DNA from: SpSt-333 sp040751955
GTDB taxonomy: Bacteria > Bacteroidota > Ignavibacteria > UBA10030 > UBA8401
Direction: 5' to 3'
Assembly (NCBI GenBank): GCA_040751955.1
Contig: JBFMFY010000011.1
Span: 9,169 to 73,168, forward strand
Length of the DNA stretch: 64,000 nt
Part shown: positions 34,087 through 44,278 of the stretch, piece after piece
Layout: the number at the start of each line of letters is the position of its first letter
Numbering within the stretch: position 1 is the first letter of the stretch
Translations under genes and position numbers: made by a program
The notes under the pieces: generated by a model
What the model was told of the DNA's origin: nothing
Database searches by the model: none
What the model saw: the letters and a program-made list of their open reading frames with translations, nothing else

Positions 34087-36081
34087 TTGTCTTCCACACA
34101 ACTCGACCAACTCTGCATCAATACGATCCGTACACTCGCAATCGATGGGGTTCAAAAGGCAAAATCGGGGCATCCCGGCATGCCGATGGGTGCCGCACCG
34201 ATGGCGTATGTTCTCTGGACAAAATTCTTAAAACATAATCCCGCAGATCCAGGCTGGAACAACCGTGACAGATTTGTGTTATCGGCAGGACACGGTTCGA
34301 TGTTGCTCTATTCACTGCTTCATCTTACCGGATATGATCTGCCGATGGAAGAACTGCAGAAGTTCAGGCAGCTGGGGAGCAAGACACCCGGGCATCCGGA
34401 ATTTGGTCACACAGCCGGCGTTGAAACAACTACTGGTCCGCTCGGACAAGGATTTGCCAACGGCATCGGTATGGCGATCGCTCAAAAATATCTTGCGGCA
34501 ACATTCAACAAACCGGAATTCCCGGTCATAGATTATTTTGTGTACGGAATTTGCGGCGACGGCGATCTGATGGAAGGTGTTGCATCCGAAGCAGCGTCCC
34601 TCGCCGGCCATCTGAAATTGGGCAACATCATCTATCTGTACGATGACAATAACATCAGCATCGACGGAAGTACCACGCTGGCATTCACAGAAGATGTCGG
34701 CGCACGCTTTGAAGCCTACGGCTGGCATGTACAGACCGTGCACGACGGAAACAATCTTGAAAAGATCGAAACTGCCATTCGTCATGCACAACTGATGACC
34801 GATAAACCTTCGTTAATCAAAGTGAAAACACATATCGGTTACGGCAGTCCGAACAAGCAGGACACGCATGAAGCACACGGTTCTCCGCTCGGCGATGAGG
34901 AAGTGAAATTGACAAAGAAACATTACGGTTGGGATGAGAGCAAATTTTTCTTTATTCCGGATGAATCTCTTGCTCATTTTCGCTCTGCACGGATGGAAGG
35001 AGAGAAGAAAGAAAAGGAATGGCAACAACTTTTTAATAATTACAAAACAAGGTTTCCGGATCTTGCAGCGACATTGGAGAGAGTATGGAAGGGGGATTTT
35101 GGAGATGCGTGGAAGAAAGCGATTCCTCTCTTCACGACGGAGACAGGAAACATTGCAACTCGCGAAGCGTCCGGAAAAGTGCTTGCCGCAATCGCCTCCC
35201 ATCTTCCAACATTGATCGGGGGCTCAGCAGATCTTACTCCTTCCAATAATACCAGAGTGAAAGAGTACACCGATTTTCAACCGGGCAATTACGGCGGACG
35301 CTACATTCGGTACGGTGTGCGTGAACATGCGATGGGATCGGTAATGAACGGTATCGCCCTCACAAAAGGGATGATTCCGTACGGCGGAACATTCTTAATC
35401 TTTTCAGAGTACATGCGCCCGCCGATACGGCTTGCAGCGTTGATGGGAATTCGACCTATCTACGTCTTCACTCACGACAGTATCGGTCTCGGTGAAGACG
35501 GACCCACACACCAGCCGGTTGAGCAGTTTGCCTCCCTCCGTTCAATTCCAAATATAACTTTTATTCGTCCCGGCGATGCCAATGAGACGGCGCAGGCGTG
35601 GAAGATTGCAATCGAACATCAGTCGGGTCCTGTAGCACTTGCACTGACACGACAGAAAGTACCATTAATCGACCGTACGAAGTATGCTTCAGCAGAGAAT
35701 GTTGCAAAGGGAGCGTACGTTCTTGGGGGGGAGTCGAAATCTCCGGATATTATATTGATCGGTACCGGTTCCGAACTGTCGCTGGCTCTTGGTGCATACG
35801 AACAATTGGTGAAGGAAAATGTTAATGCGCGCGTTGTCAGTATGCCGTCGTGGGAGTTGTTTGAACGGCAGCCGAAAGAGTATCGAGAATCGGTTTTTCC
35901 ACCGTCTGTCAAGAAGCGGCTTGCAATTGAAGCGGGCGTTGAACTCGGCTGGTACAAATACGCGACCGAAACAATCACCATCAATACATTCGGACAATCG
36001 GCTCCGTACGATCAACTCTTTAAACATTACGGTTTTACTGTCGAAGCAGTGCTGAAAAAAGCAAAAGAGATGTTGAGATGA
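34087..36081 (+). CDS. tkt: transketolase
   Basis: A 664-residue thiamine-diphosphate enzyme of the pentose phosphate pathway, moving C2 units between sugar phosphates. KSGHPGMPMGAAPM, the TPP motif GDGDLMEG...YDDNNISIDG, EHAMGSVMNG and THDSIGLGEDGPTHQPVE are all present. It uses a TTG start, supported by GGAG (34077-34080) six bases upstream and by the fit to the family N-terminus. Length is normal. It overlaps the next gene by ATGA. Confidence 0.96.
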   Translation: MSSTQLDQLCINTIRTLAIDGVQKAKSGHPGMPMGAAPMAYVLWTKFLKHNPADPGWNNRDRFVLSAGHGSMLLYSLLHLTGYDLPMEELQKFRQLGSKTPGHPEFGHTAGVETTTGPLGQGFANGIGMAIAQKYLAATFNKPEFPVIDYFVYGICGDGDLMEGVASEAASLAGHLKLGNIIYLYDDNNISIDGSTTLAFTEDVGARFEAYGWHVQTVHDGNNLEKIETAIRHAQLMTDKPSLIKVKTHIGYGSPNKQDTHEAHGSPLGDEEVKLTKKHYGWDESKFFFIPDESLAHFRSARMEGEKKEKEWQQLFNNYKTRFPDLAATLERVWKGDFGDAWKKAIPLFTTETGNIATREASGKVLAAIASHLPTLIGGSADLTPSNNTRVKEYTDFQPGNYGGRYIRYGVREHAMGSVMNGIALTKGMIPYGGTFLIFSEYMRPPIRLAALMGIRPIYVFTHDSIGLGEDGPTHQPVEQFASLRSIPNITFIRPGDANETAQAWKIAIEHQSGPVALALTRQKVPLIDRTKYASAENVAKGAYVLGGESKSPDIILIGTGSELSLALGAYEQLVKENVNARVVSMPSWELFERQPKEYRESVFPPSVKKRLAIEAGVELGWYKYATETITINTFGQSAPYDQLFKHYGFTVEAVLKKAKEMLR

Positions 36082-36488
36082 ACATTCCTGCAATCGAAAT
36101 AACTGCGGTGCTTGTCTCTTCATTGATCTGCTTTGCCATCGGAGCATTATGGCTTTCCCCAGCATTGTTCGGCAATAAATGGCTGCGATCGTTGAATGTT
36201 CTCTTCGATGAATATTCTCACTATATTAACGGACGGACTTTTTTTTTATTGGCGGTTTTCATCATTGTGTTCAATATTGGAATAAGCATTGTCATAGAAT
36301 TACTGGGATACACGAATATGAGAGAAGGGGTGTATGCGGGCATCATCATGTGGGGGACGTTCATTCTCCCGCAATTCGGGATTGTACTGACGTTTGAACG
36401 GCGCCCCTTTCTGTTGTATGTGATCTATTCCGGCTACTTCCTCGTCATCTTTGTCATTTCTTCCGCACTTTTTGCGATGTGGAGATAA
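36078..36488 (+). CDS. DUF1761 membrane protein
   Basis: A 136-residue membrane protein with four hydrophobic segments. AIGALWLSPALFGNKW near the N-terminus is characteristic of DUF1761; the function is unknown. It starts inside the transketolase stop (ATGA) and so is probably coupled to it. Confidence 0.8.
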   Translation: MNIPAIEITAVLVSSLICFAIGALWLSPALFGNKWLRSLNVLFDEYSHYINGRTFFLLAVFIIVFNIGISIVIELLGYTNMREGVYAGIIMWGTFILPQFGIVLTFERRPFLLYVIYSGYFLVIFVISSALFAMWR

Positions 36489-36495
36489 ATTGGTC

Positions 36496-38094
36496 ATGAA
36501 AAAAATCCTCCTCCTTTTCATTCTCATTTCAACATTTGCTTCCGCCAAAGAAACAAAACCGACCTTGATTGTCTTTATTTCCATCGACCAAATGCGCGCT
36601 GATTATCTTGATCGATATGGAAAATATTTCACCGGCGGATTCAGCAGGCTCTACCATCAAGGTGTTACATACACAAATGCCGACCTGAATTATGCCACAA
36701 GCGAAACCGGTCCCGGACATGCAACATTGGGGACAGGTTGTTTTCCATGGAAAAGCGGCATTCAAGGAAATGAATGGATTGAAGTTCACACGTTGAATGA
36801 TACCTATTGCGTCAGTGATTCTACTGCAAAACCTGTTGATGGAATCGGCGGCGGATTTTCTCCCCGCAACCTGATGGTGACTGCCATCGGAGATTGGTTG
36901 AAAAAGGAATCTCCGAAATCAAAAGTAATCACCGCATCATCAAAAGATCGTGCGGCGATTTTGATGGGGGGAAAACATCCCGATTATGCTTTCTGGTACA
37001 GCCGTTCTATCGGAGGGATGGTGACGTCGGACTACTATACGAAATCACTTCCGCAATGGGTGAAGAATTTCAATGCATCCAATTGGATTGAGAAGAATGT
37101 TCCACAGCAATGGACGAAAAGTCTTGAGGAAGGGGAATACGCAAAGATCGGTCCAGACGAATTTGCAGCAGAGTCGCAATGGAATGACGATACCTCTTTT
37201 CCACACACTTTCGCAGAGGGGAAAAAGAACGAGCAGATCATAGGATCACCCTACGGCGACAAACTCATCGTCGATTTTGCGATGGAGGCTGTGAAGAGTG
37301 AGCAGCTAGGAAATCGCGGCGTTACCGACCTGCTCTGTATAAGCCTGTCGAATTGCGATTACGTAGGTCATGCGATGGGACCGGACAGCCACGAAATATT
37401 TGACTTGCTTGTGAAAGTGGACAGATATCTCGGAGACCTGTTTGCCTTCCTTGATGAAAGAGTCGGAAAAGATAAGTACATCGTTGCACTGAGTGCAGAT
37501 CACGCCGTCTGTCCGCTGCCTGAATTCAATTCTCAATTCAGGAATATTTCCGCGAAGCGGTACAACTACAAAAACGACGTCAAATCAAAAGTCGATTCTC
37601 TGTCGCAGTTTCTCATGAAGGAATTGAATTCGCCTGATGAGATCATCATTAAGAATGCATTCCTGAATTATGCAGCGGCGGAGAAAGCGGGGATCGACAG
37701 TATTGAGTTGGAACAAAAGGTTCGTGAAGGACTTTTATCGATCGAGGCATTCGTTGATCTGTTTTTTAGAAGAGAACTCATAACACGAAAACCGTCGCCG
37801 AAACCATTCATTGAGAAGTATCGGAACAGTTACTACGCACCGCGCGGCGAAGATTTTCAATATCGGATACGAGAGAATTGTATTATTTCATCCCGCCCGT
37901 ACGGCTCAACACACGGTTCGCCGTACGAGTATGACACGCACATTCCTGTTCTGTTCTGGTGGAATGGCATTCATGCGAGAAAAATCGCACGACCGATTTT
38001 TTCTGCCGATGTTGCACCCACCCTTGCAAAGGTAGCGGGATTTTCTTTTCCTGAAAATCTGGATGGTAAGCCGTTGGTGGAAGTGGTGAAATAA
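36496..38094 (+). CDS. PafA-type alkaline phosphatase
   Basis: A 532-residue secreted phosphatase of the alkaline phosphatase/nucleotide pyrophosphatase superfamily. A signal peptide (ILLLFILISTFASA) precedes the metal site SIDQMRADY, the nucleophile Thr71 in ETGPGHATLGTG, the substrate-binding SSKDRAAILMGG, and metal ligands in DYVGHAMGPDSHE, SADHAVCPLPE and THGSPYEYDTH. The Thr nucleophile and the KDRAA segment fit the PafA group, which hydrolyses phosphate monoesters. It lies seven bases behind the DUF1761 gene. It should free phosphate in the periplasm. Confidence 0.9.
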   Translation: MKKILLLFILISTFASAKETKPTLIVFISIDQMRADYLDRYGKYFTGGFSRLYHQGVTYTNADLNYATSETGPGHATLGTGCFPWKSGIQGNEWIEVHTLNDTYCVSDSTAKPVDGIGGGFSPRNLMVTAIGDWLKKESPKSKVITASSKDRAAILMGGKHPDYAFWYSRSIGGMVTSDYYTKSLPQWVKNFNASNWIEKNVPQQWTKSLEEGEYAKIGPDEFAAESQWNDDTSFPHTFAEGKKNEQIIGSPYGDKLIVDFAMEAVKSEQLGNRGVTDLLCISLSNCDYVGHAMGPDSHEIFDLLVKVDRYLGDLFAFLDERVGKDKYIVALSADHAVCPLPEFNSQFRNISAKRYNYKNDVKSKVDSLSQFLMKELNSPDEIIIKNAFLNYAAAEKAGIDSIELEQKVREGLLSIEAFVDLFFRRELITRKPSPKPFIEKYRNSYYAPRGEDFQYRIRENCIISSRPYGSTHGSPYEYDTHIPVLFWWNGIHARKIARPIFSADVAPTLAKVAGFSFPENLDGKPLVEVVK

Positions 38095-38131
38095 GATTTT
38101 CTTTCCTATTTACTATCCAAGCCCTCCTCTA

Positions 38132-38162
38132 TTGACTAAGTATGTATGTTGTCTTAAATTGC
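38132..38162 (+). promoter_or_regulatory. putative promoter of the TPR/barrel/TonB operon
   Basis: TTGACT (38132-38137), 17 bases, then TAAATTGC (38155-38162), one base off TAnnTTTG. Spacing equals that of the MarR promoter at 54641. It lies 66 bases before the GTG start. Confidence 0.45.
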
Positions 38163-38227
38163 AAAAGGTTTGGTGTCTCAATTAAAACCGTTACTTTAAA
38201 TGAGAGTCAATTGTAATAGAGGGCATC

Positions 38228-41200
38228 GTGAAGAGATCGTTTATCCCATGTATTCTGCTGTTTCTGACAGTTCAAGTATCTGTAAGCCAGCCTAACTCCA
38301 CCGAGCTGCAAGAAGAACAAGACTACGCTTTTGCGTACGGTCTGTTTGAAGACAAGTTGTATCAACTTGCATTTGAGCAGTTGAGCAAATTCCTCAACCA
38401 GTATCCAAATTCCATTAAACGGTCCGACGCGATTTTCCTTTCCGGAGAATGTCAATACCGATTGAATCAATTCAAGTCGGCGATCACCATCTTCAAAAAT
38501 TTTACTTCAGAGTATCCAAAACATAAGCTGCGCACCGAAGCGCTCTTTCGCCTCGGTGAAATACACTATTCGCTCAAAGCATATAAAGATGCCCTCCCTT
38601 TTTACCGCGAAATTTATGAGCGGTATCCGTTGACGGATCAAGCAGGTGAAGCGGCGTACTGGGTGGGGGAATGCTATCTGAAATTGAACGATATCCCGAA
38701 TGCGCAGATCTATTTCAGAGTAAGTTTTGAACGCTATCCAAAAAACCGCCTGGTTGATTATGCATTGTATTCGATCGGTTGGACGTACGAACAGAAGAAA
38801 GAGTATGCAAAAGCGATCGACGCGTACCAAAAACTGCTCACCGAAAAGAAGGAAAGCGAGTTGTTTTCCTCGGCTTCTGTCCGGATCGGCGAATGCTATT
38901 ACCAATCGCGGGAGTATAAAAAGTGCATTGACTATTTAACGCAGGCAAAAGCCGCACTTCGCGACTCGTCCGAACTTGAACGGAGCGAGTATCTGATCGG
39001 TGAATCGCAGTACAGCCTGGGAGAATATCAGAAAGCACGCACACAGTACAATGATTTTCTCAGGAAGTATCCGCACAGCAATCTCTTCCGTGAAGTAAAA
39101 TATTCCTACGCATGGACATTCCTGAACACAAAAGAGTACGACCGCGCCGCACAGCTTTTTGATGAATTGTCTTCGGGCTCCGACGATATATCGCACAAGT
39201 CGATGTTCCGCAAAGGGAGATCGTACCAACTGGGCGGGAAGACCGATTCTGCGATTGCAACCTACCAATCAGTCTCATCTCTCTGGCCGAACGGTAATTT
39301 TTCCGACAATGCTCTGTACGAATTGGGGGTGATGTATTATGAACAGCAATCATATGATAAGGCATTGAGTGCTTTCGAAAGAATCACAAAGCAATTTTCC
39401 CAAAGTGATGTTTTGGCTGACGCTCACAGAATGATTGGTGAAACGTACCTTGCTCAAAAGAAATTCGATCAAGCGCTTGCAGCATTCCGTTCTGCCGGTA
39501 AGGCTGCCTCAGGCGGTAAAGAAGTCAAGGGTGACGCGCAATTTCAGGAAGCATGGGCATTGTACAAGATGAAAAAATTTGCCGATGCCGCAAAGCAGTT
39601 TGAAGCGTATGCCCGCCGTTATTCCGTGCAGCCGAAGAATGCGGAAGCATATTTCTGGGCAGCCGAAGCGAATTTTCAGATCGAACAGTTTGAGGTGGCA
39701 GAACGGTTTTATGCACAATCCCTGGCGAATCTGCCGGATGAGAAAAAGATCGACGCGCGGTACGGGTTGGCATGGTCATACTTAAAACAGGGGAAATTCC
39801 TACAGGCGGCGTCGGCGTTTGATAATGTCATCGCAACAGACAATGCGAGAAAGTACACGCAAGATGCACTCCTTCGTAAAGCGGATAGTTACTATTCCGC
39901 GAAAGAGTACAAATCTGCCAGTGAGGCGTACCGCTCCTACATGAAAGCAAATCCTAACGCTTCCGATGCCGACTATGCTCTGTATCAGGTTGCCAATGCT
40001 GAGTATAGAGCCGGCAACGATCAGGAAGGGATCACGAGATTCGGTGAAGTGATTGCGCGGTTCACAAAATCGGAATTTGTCGATGATGCACAGTACGGCA
40101 TTGGGTTGATTCACTTCCAGAATAAACGGTATCCCCAAGCGATTGCAGAGTTCGAGAAAGTGGTAAAGAATTTTCCGAAGAGCGACCTTGCAGTGCGTGC
40201 TCAATACAGCATTGGCGATGCATACTATAATCTTGAAAAGTATCCTGATGCCATTGCCGCCTATTCCGTCATTGTGGACAGGTATCCGTCATCCCCGCTT
40301 GTGAGCGATGCGGTGAATGGCATTCAATATTGCTTTGTATTGCTGGGGAAGACCGGGGATGCCATCAAAGTGATTGACGAATTTGTGAACGGAAATCCAT
40401 CAATGCGTCTGGTGGACGAGCTGTTTCTTAAAAAGGGAGAACTGTTCTACGGTCAACGGCAGTTCGACAGTGCCATTGTAGCGTACAAAGAATTTTCCAC
40501 TCGTTTCCCAAACAGCCGTCTTGTCGGCGACGCCTATTTCTGGCTCGGCAAGTCGTATCAGGCGGTCGGAAATATGCAGGCAGCGCTCGAATCGTACAGG
40601 ATCGTAACGGAAAATTATCCTTCAAGCAGGGTGACAGGTGCGGCGCTCTTTGAACTCGGAACATTGTACGCGCAACGCGGCAAACCCGATCTCGCTCTCG
40701 GAGCGTTCGCACGTATCGAAGAGCAATACCCTAATTCCGACGAATCGGCGGAAGCCTCATACCAGCAGGCGTTGGTGTTGAAAGGAACAGGACAATTGAC
40801 CGCGTCGGTAAAGAAATTTGAAGAGACGATATCGAAGTATCCGAAATCCATTGCTGCCGATAGGAGCAAACTCGCCATGGGATGGATGAGTTACGAAACG
40901 GAATCGTATTCGAAAGCGATAGAATACTTCCGCTCCGTCGCCGTCAACCGTACGGACGAGATTGCAGCGGAGGCACAGTATGCGGTCGGACTTGCGTACC
41001 AGATCCAGCGGAATTATGCCGATGCGATCATCAACTACATGCGTATCCGGTACGTCTTTCCTGCAGCCGCGCAATGGATCGCAAAAGCGTACGTCAATCT
41101 CGGCGAGTGCTACGAGAAAACGAATCAGATCCAGAAAGCAAAAGAGGCATACACGTACGTGATTAAACAGAATAAATTTTCCGATCTTGTCTCGACCGCC

Positions 41201-41233
41201 GAGAAAAAATTAAAATCATTGGAGCAGTTGTGA
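38228..41233 (+). CDS. large periplasmic TPR-repeat protein
   Basis: A 1001-residue protein: signal peptide (ILLFLTVQVSVSQ) followed almost entirely by TPR-like helix pairs at ~36-38-residue spacing (ALFRLGEIHYSLKAYKDALP; AAYWVGECYLKLNDIPNAQ; AQYSIGDAYYNLEKYPDAIA). It has no catalytic domain. The repeats match the YbgF/BamD-like TPR type, suggesting a scaffold in the periplasm. GTG start with AATAGAGGG upstream. Its stop overlaps the start of the barrel gene, so it is the first gene of the barrel-SPOR-ExbB-ExbD-TonB set. Confidence 0.85.
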   Translation: MKRSFIPCILLFLTVQVSVSQPNSTELQEEQDYAFAYGLFEDKLYQLAFEQLSKFLNQYPNSIKRSDAIFLSGECQYRLNQFKSAITIFKNFTSEYPKHKLRTEALFRLGEIHYSLKAYKDALPFYREIYERYPLTDQAGEAAYWVGECYLKLNDIPNAQIYFRVSFERYPKNRLVDYALYSIGWTYEQKKEYAKAIDAYQKLLTEKKESELFSSASVRIGECYYQSREYKKCIDYLTQAKAALRDSSELERSEYLIGESQYSLGEYQKARTQYNDFLRKYPHSNLFREVKYSYAWTFLNTKEYDRAAQLFDELSSGSDDISHKSMFRKGRSYQLGGKTDSAIATYQSVSSLWPNGNFSDNALYELGVMYYEQQSYDKALSAFERITKQFSQSDVLADAHRMIGETYLAQKKFDQALAAFRSAGKAASGGKEVKGDAQFQEAWALYKMKKFADAAKQFEAYARRYSVQPKNAEAYFWAAEANFQIEQFEVAERFYAQSLANLPDEKKIDARYGLAWSYLKQGKFLQAASAFDNVIATDNARKYTQDALLRKADSYYSAKEYKSASEAYRSYMKANPNASDADYALYQVANAEYRAGNDQEGITRFGEVIARFTKSEFVDDAQYGIGLIHFQNKRYPQAIAEFEKVVKNFPKSDLAVRAQYSIGDAYYNLEKYPDAIAAYSVIVDRYPSSPLVSDAVNGIQYCFVLLGKTGDAIKVIDEFVNGNPSMRLVDELFLKKGELFYGQRQFDSAIVAYKEFSTRFPNSRLVGDAYFWLGKSYQAVGNMQAALESYRIVTENYPSSRVTGAALFELGTLYAQRGKPDLALGAFARIEEQYPNSDESAEASYQQALVLKGTGQLTASVKKFEETISKYPKSIAADRSKLAMGWMSYETESYSKAIEYFRSVAVNRTDEIAAEAQYAVGLAYQIQRNYADAIINYMRIRYVFPAAAQWIAKAYVNLGECYEKTNQIQKAKEAYTYVIKQNKFSDLVSTAEKKLKSLEQL

Positions 41234-42912
41234 TGAAGGGTGCAGTGTTCGTCCTGTGTCTGCTGATGGTTGAACTGTCTGCTCAGGAGAAAAAAGAGGC
41301 GACACAAAAAGATGTGGATGTGAAAGAGGAAGCGAAACCGCAAAAACCGGACGCTCCTCTTCCGAAGATCGACCTTCCTGAATTTGTCATTACCGGCAAT
41401 GAAAAGATTAACCTGAACATCTCTTCGAAAGCTGTGGACGATGAAGACCGGTTGTTTGTGCCGGATAAGCCGACACCCGGCTTCCGCTCGCTGGAGGTTG
41501 ACGGTGCAGTTGCGCAAAAGCAGGTCAAACAGTTCTCTCAAACCCCCGCAGCACTGAAGGGAAAATTTTTTTCCTCACTCGGATTCTATTTCACCCCCCA
41601 GCTCGATGCATGGTTCGGAGAGTACGATGAGAAAAATTCTATCATCGTGAACGGATATTATTCATCATCGGAAGGACATGTACCTGATGCCGGATGGTGG
41701 CGGGGAGGCGGAGGAGCGAAAGCGAGATACGTCATGCCCGACTCCTCATCGTTTCTGCCGTACATGCAATTGAACGGCGATGTTCGGTACGGACGTGAAT
41801 CATACAGGGCGTACGGCTCAACCGCACCGGGACGCGTACGCGACCTTACCGGATATGATTTTTCACTCGGCGCAGGATCACGATATGCGCTGCCGTACAA
41901 AACACTCAGCGGGTTCGATTACACGGGGAGATTCGGATGGAGTCATTTTGCCGCGAACGATTCCGGCTCATCAAGTGAAACCGATTTTTTCCTCAACGGA
42001 GTTGCCACAACACGATTCATTGATGTTGCATTGCGGGGACAGGTCGAATACCGAACAACGGGGTACACATTCAATCTTCCGCGAGTGCAGTCAGGACAAT
42101 GGTTCGTGTTGAAGGGAGAGGCGCAAACTCTCCTCGTTCCGTCGTTGTTATCCACGTTGACACTTCAACAACTGTTCTACCGCGGTAATGTTGGCGCCAC
42201 CAGCGGACGGTTTTATCCTCAAATAGAATTGAAATATTTTATGACGGAAAGCGCCTCTATGTATGCCGGCTATGCCCCGACAGTTGAACGAAACACACTT
42301 GCCTCGTTGATCAAGCAAAACAGATATATGGAGTTCGATGCACGTCTCCTCCCATCGGATGTACAACTGGATCTGCATGCCGGTATGGAATTTTCTCCTT
42401 CCGATGATATAACGGTAAATGCCAAATATACTTATAAACGTATCGGTAACTACCCCACTTTTTTGGATACGGGTGGTGCAAAAGTGTGGGAAGTTACTTA
42501 TCTTTCGGGCGTGCGCTCGAACAAACTGGATGTTTCCATATTGTATAAATTCAGTGAAAAGCAGAATATTACGGCGTATGTTTCAACCGAGGAATTGAAG
42601 CAGAAAGATTCGTCGGGAACGGTACCGCACATACCGTCCTTTTCTGTCGGGAGTGTGTATCACCACTTCTTTGATTTTGGTTTGCATGTTGAAGCGCTGG
42701 CAGAGTATGTTTCATCGCGGTACACAAATTTTGCCAACACAAATTCGAATGCAGGGTACATTTTCACAACCGTCAAAGGTGATATTGAATTGATGGAGCG
42801 GTTCCGCGGATATGCCGAGATACAGAATCTGTTGAATCAACATTATTTTATCTGGAACGGATACCGTGAACGGACGATCTACCTGACGTTCGGTATCAGT
42901 TATCATTGGTAA
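41233..42912 (+). CDS. outer-membrane beta-barrel protein, TonB-receptor-like
   Basis: A 559-residue protein with a signal peptide (VLCLLMVELSAQ), a Lys/Glu/Pro-rich segment (~20-48), the short conserved word LPEFVITGNEK (~49-59), then aromatic-rich alternating strands typical of an outer-membrane barrel, ending in LTFGISYHW. The last ~250 residues (YAGYAPTVERNTLASLIKQN; NQHYFIWNGY) look like the C-terminal barrel of a TonB-dependent receptor, but no clear plug domain is seen. The ATG at 41233 overlaps the TPR stop. It is probably the energised pore of this operon. Confidence 0.75.
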   Translation: MKGAVFVLCLLMVELSAQEKKEATQKDVDVKEEAKPQKPDAPLPKIDLPEFVITGNEKINLNISSKAVDDEDRLFVPDKPTPGFRSLEVDGAVAQKQVKQFSQTPAALKGKFFSSLGFYFTPQLDAWFGEYDEKNSIIVNGYYSSSEGHVPDAGWWRGGGGAKARYVMPDSSSFLPYMQLNGDVRYGRESYRAYGSTAPGRVRDLTGYDFSLGAGSRYALPYKTLSGFDYTGRFGWSHFAANDSGSSSETDFFLNGVATTRFIDVALRGQVEYRTTGYTFNLPRVQSGQWFVLKGEAQTLLVPSLLSTLTLQQLFYRGNVGATSGRFYPQIELKYFMTESASMYAGYAPTVERNTLASLIKQNRYMEFDARLLPSDVQLDLHAGMEFSPSDDITVNAKYTYKRIGNYPTFLDTGGAKVWEVTYLSGVRSNKLDVSILYKFSEKQNITAYVSTEELKQKDSSGTVPHIPSFSVGSVYHHFFDFGLHVEALAEYVSSRYTNFANTNSNAGYIFTTVKGDIELMERFRGYAEIQNLLNQHYFIWNGYRERTIYLTFGISYHW

Positions 42913-42951
42913 CGATTTTTTTTTATTCACTAGTCAAAAGGAGAGATCACA

Positions 42952-43536
42952 ATGCCTAATCTGAATGTGAAAGGCGAAGCTCCAAGACCGTCGGCAGGCG
43001 GTTCGGGTGGCGGCGGTGGGATTCCCAAAGTTGTCATCATCATCATCGGCGCTATCGTCGTGCTTGGGGCAGCCGCATTCATTTTGAATACGACGGGTGT
43101 TGTGAAGTTGTGGGGAAAGAAAAAGGCGCAGCCGGTACTGGTGAACGTGCCGACGGAATCATTGCCGCCGGTAACGCAAGATACTGCAACCCAGGCTCCT
43201 GTTGAAGAACCGGTTGATGCCGTGTTGGAAGAGAATCTGACGAAACTGGAATCGAATGCGAAGCCTGTTTCATCGACGCCGACTCCGAAACGGATGGTCG
43301 TGACAGGTACGGGAATGTACACTGTCCAGATTTCTTCATGGCCCGAAGAAGCGAAAGCAAACAAACAGGCGCAGGTATTTTCCGATGCCGGGTTTGAAGC
43401 GTTCGTCGAACCGCTCGGAGGATACTACCGCGTCTGTATCGGCAGGTACGAAACAAAAGCTGCGGCAAAAGAGCAAATGCAGAAAATGGAGCATATGCTG
43501 GAATCGATGCCCATCGTCGCAAAGGTCGGAAAATAA
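42952..43536 (+). CDS. SPOR-domain membrane protein
   Basis: A 194-residue protein. A cytoplasmic Gly/Ser/Pro-rich head (residues 1-24) leads into a membrane helix (VVIIIIGAIVVLGAAAFIL), a ~70-residue linker and a C-terminal SPOR domain (YTVQISSWPEEAKANKQAQ; YYRVCIGRYETKAAAKEQM). SPOR domains bind denuded peptidoglycan. AAAGGAGAGA precedes the ATG. It lies between the barrel and exbB and may tie the complex to the cell wall. Confidence 0.88.
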   Translation: MPNLNVKGEAPRPSAGGSGGGGGIPKVVIIIIGAIVVLGAAAFILNTTGVVKLWGKKKAQPVLVNVPTESLPPVTQDTATQAPVEEPVDAVLEENLTKLESNAKPVSSTPTPKRMVVTGTGMYTVQISSWPEEAKANKQAQVFSDAGFEAFVEPLGGYYRVCIGRYETKAAAKEQMQKMEHMLESMPIVAKVGK

Positions 43537-43555
43537 TCTTTAAAGGAAGCAACAA

Positions 43556-44278
43556 ATGAACGTGTTAGAACTGTTCCTGAAGGGGGGAATGGTGATGTGG
43601 CCGATCCTTGTCTGTTCGCTCATCACCGTCGCCGTCATCGTCGAAAAATATATCCTGCTCATGCAATCGAAAGTGGATCCGAAGCAATTGATGACGAAGA
43701 TTCGCAGCGCACTCTCGCGCAATGATATGGCAAGCGCCGTTGATGCATGCAACAAGGTGAAAGCGCCGGTGGCGAACATCCTGAAACATGGCGTGCTCAA
43801 CTATAAATACGGAGCGCAGGCGGTGAAGGAAGCGGTTGAACTTGCAGGAAAAGAAGAAATATTCCATCTTGAAAAACGTCTCTCCGTTCTTGCCAACATG
43901 GCGGGTGTTGCGCCGATGCTCGGATTTCTCGGCACCGTTACCGGTATGATCGCCGCGTTCCAGACAATCGAAAGCCTTGGCGGCAATGTGAATCCCAGCG
44001 TGCTGGCGGGAGGAATATGGGAAGCAATGCTGACAACGGCATTCGGTCTTCTCGTCGGTATTCCTGCGCTCTATTTCTACAATTTCTTTGTGGCGAAAGT
44101 GAACCGGTTTGTTTTCGAGATCGAAAACAGCGCTGAAGAATTCCTGAATCTGATCAAGACGGGTCAGATTGACGATGAAGGGACTGCATCGGCAAATCCG
44201 AAACAGGAAAAGAAAAAAGGACCTACACGCACCGTGTTTGCAGACGACGATTTCTTTGAACCGAAGAGTGACGAGTGA
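43556..44278 (+). CDS. exbB: MotA/TolQ/ExbB proton channel protein
   Basis: A 240-residue inner-membrane protein with three helices (MVMWPILVCSLITVAVIVEKY; GVAPMLGFLGTVTGMIAAF; AFGLLVGIPALYFYNF). GFLGTVTGM and the following helices are the ExbB/TolQ signature. With ExbD it would use proton flow to energise TonB. The C-terminus has a charged tail of ~30 residues. AAAGGAAG precedes the ATG. TolQ is the alternative name; the TonB gene in the operon favours ExbB. Confidence 0.92.
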   Translation: MNVLELFLKGGMVMWPILVCSLITVAVIVEKYILLMQSKVDPKQLMTKIRSALSRNDMASAVDACNKVKAPVANILKHGVLNYKYGAQAVKEAVELAGKEEIFHLEKRLSVLANMAGVAPMLGFLGTVTGMIAAFQTIESLGGNVNPSVLAGGIWEAMLTTAFGLLVGIPALYFYNFFVAKVNRFVFEIENSAEEFLNLIKTGQIDDEGTASANPKQEKKKGPTRTVFADDDFFEPKSDE